Assembly: GCA_012719445.1 (NCBI GenBank)
Contig: JAAYAH010000131.1
Span: 1-55,047, forward strand
Reading direction: 5' to 3'
Length of the DNA: 55,047 bases
Source of the DNA: Actinomycetales bacterium
GTDB taxonomy: Bacteria > Actinomycetota > Actinomycetes > Actinomycetales > Kineosporiaceae
The translations under genes and the position numbers were made by a program. Every line of letters starts with the position of its first letter. Position 1 is the first letter of the stretch. Below are positions 50,560 to 55,047 of this stretch, piece after piece. The notes beneath the pieces were generated by a model. That model did not search any database. It saw only the letters and a program-made list of their open reading frames with translations, and was not told where the DNA came from.

Positions 50560-53418
50560 GTGGCCACGAAGAGTGCCTCGGAGGGCGCAGGCAGGCGGCT
50601 CGTGATCGTCGAGTCGCCCGCCAAGGCACGCACCATCGCCGGCTACCTCGGGCCCGAGTTCGCCGTGGAGGCGAGCATCGGGCATATCCGTGACCTGCCC
50701 CAGCCCAGCGAACTGCCGCCGGAGCTGAAGAAGGGGCCGTTCGCCAGGTTCGCCGTCGACGTCGACAACGGCTTCGAGGCCTACTACGTCGTCGACGCCG
50801 ACAAGCGGAAGAAGGTCAGGGAGCTGAAGAAGGCCCTCGGCGGGGCCGAGGCCCTCTACCTCGCGACGGACGAGGACCGCGAGGGGGAGGCCATCGCCTG
50901 GCACCTGCTCGAGGTGCTCCAGCCCCGGGTGCCGGTGCACCGGATGGTGTTCCACGAGATCACCCGGGAGGCCATCCAGCGGGCCCTCACCGCCACCAGG
51001 GACCTGGACGAACGCCTCGTCAACGCCCAGGAGACCCGGCGCATCCTCGACCGCCTGTACGGCTACGAGGTGTCGCCGGTCCTCTGGCGGAAGATCCGTG
51101 CCGGTCTCTCCGCCGGCCGGGTGCAGTCGGTGGCCACCCGGCTCGTCGTGGAGCGGGAGCGGGAGCGGATGGCCTTCCGCTCGGCGTCCTACTGGGGGAT
51201 CACCGGGGTCTTCACGGCAGGGCAGCCGCAGGCCGGTGCCAGGCGGCAGACCCAGCAGTTCCGGGCCCGGCTGGCCTCGGTCGCCGGGACGAGGGTCGCC
51301 ACCAGCAGGGACTTCGACGACACCGGGTCGCTGACCGCCGCGGCCAGGTCCGCCGGGGTCGTGCACCTGGACGCCGAGACCGCCGCGGGCCTCGTCGCGG
51401 GCCTCGACGGCGTCGACGTCCGGGTCGCAGGCGTCGAGGAGAAGCCGTACACCCGCCGTCCGGCCGCGCCGTTCACCACCTCGACGCTGCAGCAGGAGGC
51501 CGGCCGCAAGCTGCGGTTCTCCTCGCGGCACGCCATGCGGGTGGCGCAGACCTTGTACGAGAACGGCTACATCACCTATATGCGTACCGACTCCACCGTC
51601 CTGTCCGCGCAGGCGCTGTCGGCCGCGCGGCGGCAGGCCGAGGAGCTGTACGGGGCCGAGTACGTGCCGGCGAAGCCGCGCACCTACCCGAACCAGGCCA
51701 AGAACGCCCAGGAGGCGCACGAGGCGATCCGGCCGGCCGGGGACTCCTTCCGCACCCCGGCCCAGGTCGCCGGGGAGCTGCGGGGCGACGAGTTCCGGCT
51801 GTACGAGCTGATCTGGAAGCGCACCGTCGCGTCCCAGATGGCCGACGCGCGGGGATCGACGGCGTCGGTCCGGCTGGCCGCGACCGCGACGGACGGACGG
51901 CCGGTGGAGTTCCAGGCGTCCGGCACGGTGATCACGTTCCGGGGGTTCCTCGCGGCCTACGAGGAGGGCAGGGACGAGGAGCGCAACCGGAGCGAGGACG
52001 AGGAGCGCCGGCTGCCGGAGCTGGCGGCAGGCGACGCCGTCGACACCGTCGCCCTCACCTCCGAGGGGCACGAGACCGCGCCGCCGCCGCGCTTCACCGA
52101 GGCGAGCTTGGTCAAGGCGCTGGAGGAACGGGGCATCGGCAGGCCCTCGACCTACGCCGCGACGATCTCGGTGATCCAGGACCGCGGGTACGTGACGACG
52201 AAGGCCTCGGCCCTGGTGCCGACCTGGCTGGCGTTCTCGGTCACCCGGCTGCTGGAGGATCACTTCGGCCGGCTCGTCGACTACGACTTCACCGCCCAGA
52301 TGGAGGCGGACCTGGACCGGATCGCCGCCGGTCAGGAGGACCGGGTGTCCTGGCTGACCAGGTTCTACTTCGGCGACGCCACCCAGGAGGCCGGCCGGAG
52401 CGGGCGGACGGACGGCGCCGGTCCCGGCGGCAACGGCACCCGGGCGGCGTCCGGGCTCAAACGGCTGGTCGACGACCTCGGCGAGATCGACGCCAGGGAG
52501 GTCAACACGATCCCGCTCGGTGAGGGGATCGTGCTCCGGGTCGGTCGGTACGGGCCCTACCTCGAGGTGGCGGGGGACGGCGAGGAGCCGCGGCGCGCCA
52601 GCGTCCCCGACGACGTCGCCCCGGACGAGCTGACCGTCGAGAGAGCTCGTGAGCTGCTGGAACGGCAGTCCGACGGCGATCGGGTGCTCGGGGAGGACCC
52701 GGCGACCGGTCGCACGATCGTGGCGAGGGAGGGCCGGTACGGGCCCTACGTCACCGAGGTCGTCGAGGAGCAGGGGACGAAGTCGGCCAAGCCGAGGACG
52801 GCGAGCCTGTTCAAGACCATGCAGCTGGAGACGGTGTCCCTCGACGACGCGCTGCGGCTGCTGTCGCTGCCCCGGGTGGTCGGCACCGACCCCGAGACCG
52901 GTGCGGAGATCACCGCCCAGAACGGCCGGTACGGGCCGTACCTGCGCAGGGGCACGGACTCCCGCTCGCTGGTGAGCGAGGACCAGATCTTCGAGATCAC
53001 CCTCGACGACGCGCTGGCCGTGTACGCCCAGCCGAAGACCCGAGGCAGGCAGGCGGCCGCGCCGCTGCGCGAGCTGGGGGCTGACCCCGAGTCGGGTGGC
53101 ACGATCCAGGTCAAGGACGGCCGGTTCGGTCCCTACGTCACCGACGGGACGACCAACGCGACCCTGCGGAAGGGTGACGACGCGCAGACGATCACCCTCG
53201 AGCGGGCGGCGGAGCTGCTGGCCGAGAAGCGGGCCAAGGGCCCCGCACCGGCCCGTGGTCGACGGAAGGCGTCCACCACCCGCTCGGCAACCACCCGGTC
53301 GACCACCGGGAAGAAGGCGACGGCGAAGTCGGCGACCGGGACGAAGGCACCGGCCAAGCAGACCAAGGCCACGAAGGGCAGGACCGCGGCCGCCTCCGGT
53401 GCGGCCACCGACGCCTGA
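50560..53418 (+). CDS. topA: DNA topoisomerase I
   Basis: 952 residues from GTG 50560, preceded by AGGAAGG. The Toprim domain has Val-Ile-Val-Glu-Ser-Pro-Ala-Lys-Ala near the N-terminus and Thr-Asp-Glu-Asp-Arg-Glu-Gly-Glu-Ala (about 106-114). The catalytic tyrosine is Tyr340 in Ile-Thr-Tyr-Met-Arg-Thr-Asp. Four C-terminal repeat domains of the actinobacterial type contain Gly-Arg-Tyr-Gly-Pro-Tyr or Gly-Arg-Phe-Gly-Pro-Tyr instead of zinc fingers. A Lys/Ala/Thr-rich tail (about 885-952) binds DNA in mycobacterial and streptomycete enzymes. It relaxes negative supercoils and is essential in relatives. Confidence 0.97.
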   Translation: MATKSASEGAGRRLVIVESPAKARTIAGYLGPEFAVEASIGHIRDLPQPSELPPELKKGPFARFAVDVDNGFEAYYVVDADKRKKVRELKKALGGAEALYLATDEDREGEAIAWHLLEVLQPRVPVHRMVFHEITREAIQRALTATRDLDERLVNAQETRRILDRLYGYEVSPVLWRKIRAGLSAGRVQSVATRLVVERERERMAFRSASYWGITGVFTAGQPQAGARRQTQQFRARLASVAGTRVATSRDFDDTGSLTAAARSAGVVHLDAETAAGLVAGLDGVDVRVAGVEEKPYTRRPAAPFTTSTLQQEAGRKLRFSSRHAMRVAQTLYENGYITYMRTDSTVLSAQALSAARRQAEELYGAEYVPAKPRTYPNQAKNAQEAHEAIRPAGDSFRTPAQVAGELRGDEFRLYELIWKRTVASQMADARGSTASVRLAATATDGRPVEFQASGTVITFRGFLAAYEEGRDEERNRSEDEERRLPELAAGDAVDTVALTSEGHETAPPPRFTEASLVKALEERGIGRPSTYAATISVIQDRGYVTTKASALVPTWLAFSVTRLLEDHFGRLVDYDFTAQMEADLDRIAAGQEDRVSWLTRFYFGDATQEAGRSGRTDGAGPGGNGTRAASGLKRLVDDLGEIDAREVNTIPLGEGIVLRVGRYGPYLEVAGDGEEPRRASVPDDVAPDELTVERARELLERQSDGDRVLGEDPATGRTIVAREGRYGPYVTEVVEEQGTKSAKPRTASLFKTMQLETVSLDDALRLLSLPRVVGTDPETGAEITAQNGRYGPYLRRGTDSRSLVSEDQIFEITLDDALAVYAQPKTRGRQAAAPLRELGADPESGGTIQVKDGRFGPYVTDGTTNATLRKGDDAQTITLERAAELLAEKRAKGPAPARGRRKASTTRSATTRSTTGKKATAKSATGTKAPAKQTKATKGRTAAASGAATDA

Positions 53419-53513
53419 TCGCCGGTGCGATCGCACTACTGATCGCTGGTGCGGTCGCACCCACTGATCGCTGGTGCGGTCGCACCCACTGATCGCCGGA
53501 GCGGGTGCACTGC
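53415..53513. repeat. 25-bp direct repeats after topA
   Basis: Two exact 25-base copies (53439-53463, 53464-53488) are flanked by degenerate copies (53415-53438, 53489-53513). Each carries a dyad GGTGCG(A/G)TCGCAC; in the first it is the perfect palindrome GTGCGATCGCAC. They start at the topA stop codon and may act as a terminator or as protein-binding sites before the kinase gene. Confidence 0.85.
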
Positions 53514-53647
53514 CGATCCGTGGAGCGGCCCCATCGCCGCCCGCACCGCGCCACCGGGCGGGAGCACGTGCCCGCTATGCCGCAGGGGATACGCCGGCCC
53601 CCGGATGATCCGTCTCGGGGACGGCGCGCCGGGCCGTCGTCCCCGCC

Positions 53648-53653
53648 TACCGT
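53648..53653 (+). promoter_or_regulatory. Leaderless -10 of the histidine kinase gene
   Basis: TACCGT lies seven bases before GTG 53661, with no ribosome-binding site between. Confidence 0.5.
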
Positions 53654-53660
53654 TGTCCGG

Positions 53661-54983
53661 GTGATCGGTCGACGGGTGGTCTCCTGGCTGCAGGGGCACG
53701 TGATCGCCGTCGACCTGCTGCTCACCGGCGTCCTGATGGTGGTCTTCGGGCCGTGGGCGATCTCGGGCAGCCCGATGATCACCATGTTCTCCGCCGCGCT
53801 GATCATCCCCCTGGCCTGGCGGCGCCGGGCCCCGGCCGGGTCCGCGGCCACCGTGTGCGCCGTGGCGTTCGTCCAGTGGCTCGTCGCGACGGGGGACGAC
53901 TCCATCCGGCTGCTGCCGGCGGACGTCGCGGTCTGCATCGCCGTGTACACCGTCACCGGCTACGGGTCGAGGCTCGCCTCGTCGCTCGTGCTGGCGGCCG
54001 GACTGACCGGCGCGCTCCTGGAGGCGCCCCTGCTCAGCCAGGACCAAGAGGCGTTCCCGAAGATCGCCGGTGGGCTCGCGGTGTGCGTGGTGTCGGCGTG
54101 GGCGCTCGGCTTCGCGCGCCGGGTGCGTTCCGAGCAGGTGGAGGCGTTGCGGGAGCGGGCGCAGATGCTGGAGGCCGAGCGCGAGCGCCAGGATCATCTC
54201 GCGGCGGCGGCGGAACGGGCCCGGATCGCCCGTGAGCTGCACGACATCGTCGCCCACTCCCTCTCCGTCGTCATCGCGCAGGCCGACGGGGGGCGCTACG
54301 CCGCGCGGACGGATCCCGAGGCGGCGGACGCAGCCCTGTCGACGATCGCCGAGACCGGGCGGAGAGCGCTCGCCGAGATGCGACACCTGCTGGGCGTGCT
54401 CCGGCAGGACGTGACCAGCGGTCCGGTTCCGGTCACCACGGCCCTCGCCACCGCGCCCCCTGCGACCCCGTCGAGGGCGACCCGGGCACCCGCAGGCCCC
54501 CGGGGCGGGTCCGGCGAGCCCCGGCCGGTGGTCGAGACGCTGCCCTCGCAGGAGGTCAGCACCGCGCCGCAGCCGACGATCGACGACCTCGACGACCTGC
54601 TCGCCTCCGTGCGCGGGGGCGGCATGCCCGTCGACCTCGCCGTCGAGGGCGAGCCCCGGCCGGTCCCGCAGGGGATGAGCCTGGCGATGTACCGGATCGT
54701 GCAGGAGGGGCTCACCAATGTGATCAAGCACGCCGGGCCAGGGGCCGTGGCAGCCGTCGGCGTGCGCTGGCAGCCCGAGGGCGTCGAGGTGACCGTCGAG
54801 GACGACGGCAGGGGCGGCGCCGCGACCGGCCCGGTCGCGGGCGGGGGGCGTGGGCTGCTCGGGATGCGGGAGCGTGCGGCCATGTACGGCGGTGAGGTCG
54901 ACACCGGGCCGAGGCCGGGAGGAGGCTACCGGGTCCGGGTGAGATTCCCGGTGCGGAGCGAGCACAGCGAGGAGGGCGGATGA
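53661..54983 (+). CDS. NarL/DesK-type sensor histidine kinase (HisKA_3)
   Basis: 440 residues from GTG 53661; the frame extends to 53505 but without coding character. Four to five transmembrane helices (about 12-150) have short loops. A coiled stretch leads to the HisKA_3 motif Glu-Arg-Ala-Arg-Ile-Ala-Arg-Glu-Leu-His194-Asp-Ile-Val-Ala-His. A Pro/Ala/Thr-rich insertion (about 255-305) separates this from the ATPase domain, with Glu-Gly-Leu-Thr-Asn-Val-Ile-Lys-His-Ala and Gly-Arg-Gly-Leu-Leu-Gly-Met-Arg-Glu-Arg. Signal unknown. It overlaps the next gene by ATGA, so a response regulator is expected there. Confidence 0.93.
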   Translation: MIGRRVVSWLQGHVIAVDLLLTGVLMVVFGPWAISGSPMITMFSAALIIPLAWRRRAPAGSAATVCAVAFVQWLVATGDDSIRLLPADVAVCIAVYTVTGYGSRLASSLVLAAGLTGALLEAPLLSQDQEAFPKIAGGLAVCVVSAWALGFARRVRSEQVEALRERAQMLEAERERQDHLAAAAERARIARELHDIVAHSLSVVIAQADGGRYAARTDPEAADAALSTIAETGRRALAEMRHLLGVLRQDVTSGPVPVTTALATAPPATPSRATRAPAGPRGGSGEPRPVVETLPSQEVSTAPQPTIDDLDDLLASVRGGGMPVDLAVEGEPRPVPQGMSLAMYRIVQEGLTNVIKHAGPGAVAAVGVRWQPEGVEVTVEDDGRGGAATGPVAGGGRGLLGMRERAAMYGGEVDTGPRPGGGYRVRVRFPVRSEHSEEGG

Positions 54984-55047
54984 GCGACGGCGGACCCGAG
55001 CCCGGGAGGCACGGCGGACCCGAGCCGGGGAGGCACGGCGGACCCGA
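54980..55047 (+). CDS. Start of the next gene, probable NarL-type response regulator (cut by window edge)
   Basis: ATG 54980 overlaps the kinase stop. Only 22 codons are visible, reading Met-Ser-Asp and then repeats of Gly-Gly-Pro-Glu-Pro-Gly-Arg-His from a 24-base tandem repeat. The response-regulator call rests only on position behind a HisKA_3 kinase; no receiver sequence is seen. Confidence 0.5.
   Translation, partial: MSDGGPEPGRHGGPEPGRHGGP
54991..55047 (+). repeat. 24-bp tandem repeat at the start of the last gene
   Basis: Two full units and the start of a third encode Gly-Gly-Pro-Glu-Pro-Gly-Arg-His and continue past the window edge. Confidence 0.8.

Overview
This is a dense, high-G+C chromosomal segment from an actinobacterium, most likely Pseudonocardiaceae (Pseudonocardia-like). 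That placement is an inference from gene content, frequent GTG starts, GTGA/ATGA overlaps and a gene order that I recognise from memory. From 3.9 kb onward the order follows Mycobacterium tuberculosis Rv3680-Rv3646c: ArsA pair, DUF4177, RidA, Crp, Nth, CoA-Nudix, MarP, EphE, holin-like protein, Acs, HAD phosphatase, Ssd, Tad genes, helicase, TopA. The 38.5-53.4 kb part also follows Streptomyces helicase-bldG-anti-sigma-hppA-topA. This is core chromosome with accessory insertions, not a mobile element. No transposase, integrase, tRNA, rRNA or CRISPR array was seen.

Layout. 0-3.9 kb: three cell-wall proteins on the + strand (a truncated peptidoglycan-binding protein, a signal-less multidomain DUF1906 hydrolase and a Tat-exported M15-like peptidase); these do not belong to the conserved order. 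3.9-12.9 kb: ArsA ATPase pair, DUF4177, RidA, Crp, an RsiG-like helical protein, Nth, CoA pyrophosphatase, MarP, EphE and a holin-like membrane protein. 13.0-16.2 kb: ion transport (NhaA, an SLC13/ArsB-type permease, a CBS protein). 16.4-17.6 kb: a visibly AT-richer islet with a nonsense-interrupted secreted cysteine-rich protein and a small two-TM protein. 17.8-32.3 kb: Acs, a two-component system with a DUF4153-type membrane protein, a nitronate-monooxygenase-like flavoprotein, an orphan protein, a LytTR regulator, a CopC-domain protein, a proline-rich membrane protein and a HAD-IB phosphatase.

32.7-41.0 kb: a 6C small RNA, then the helicase/secretion neighbourhood (Ssd/CpaE-like, TadA, TadB, TadC, DUF4244, TadE, a second TadE-like frame, and a convergent DEAD/DEAH-type helicase). 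41.2-44.6 kb: BldG-type anti-sigma antagonist, its ATP-binding partner, and a K+-independent H+-pyrophosphatase. 45.2-50.0 kb: a four-gene conservon (cvnABCD order, minus strand). 50.6-55.0 kb: topoisomerase I, a NarL/DesK-type histidine kinase, and the start of the next gene, probably its response regulator.

Regulation. Many genes that lack a Shine-Dalgarno sequence have a TANNNT-like hexamer 6-8 bases before the start codon, the leaderless pattern of actinobacteria; others have strong GAGG/AGGAGG sites. Convergent gene ends carry long perfect hairpins. Short tandem repeats expand inside several coding regions and intergenic gaps. I saw no clearly new multi-gene system. The items most worth checking are the interrupted secreted-protein islet, the TadE-like frame that stays open through the antisense of the helicase, the signal-less wall hydrolase, and the degenerate RsiG-like protein.
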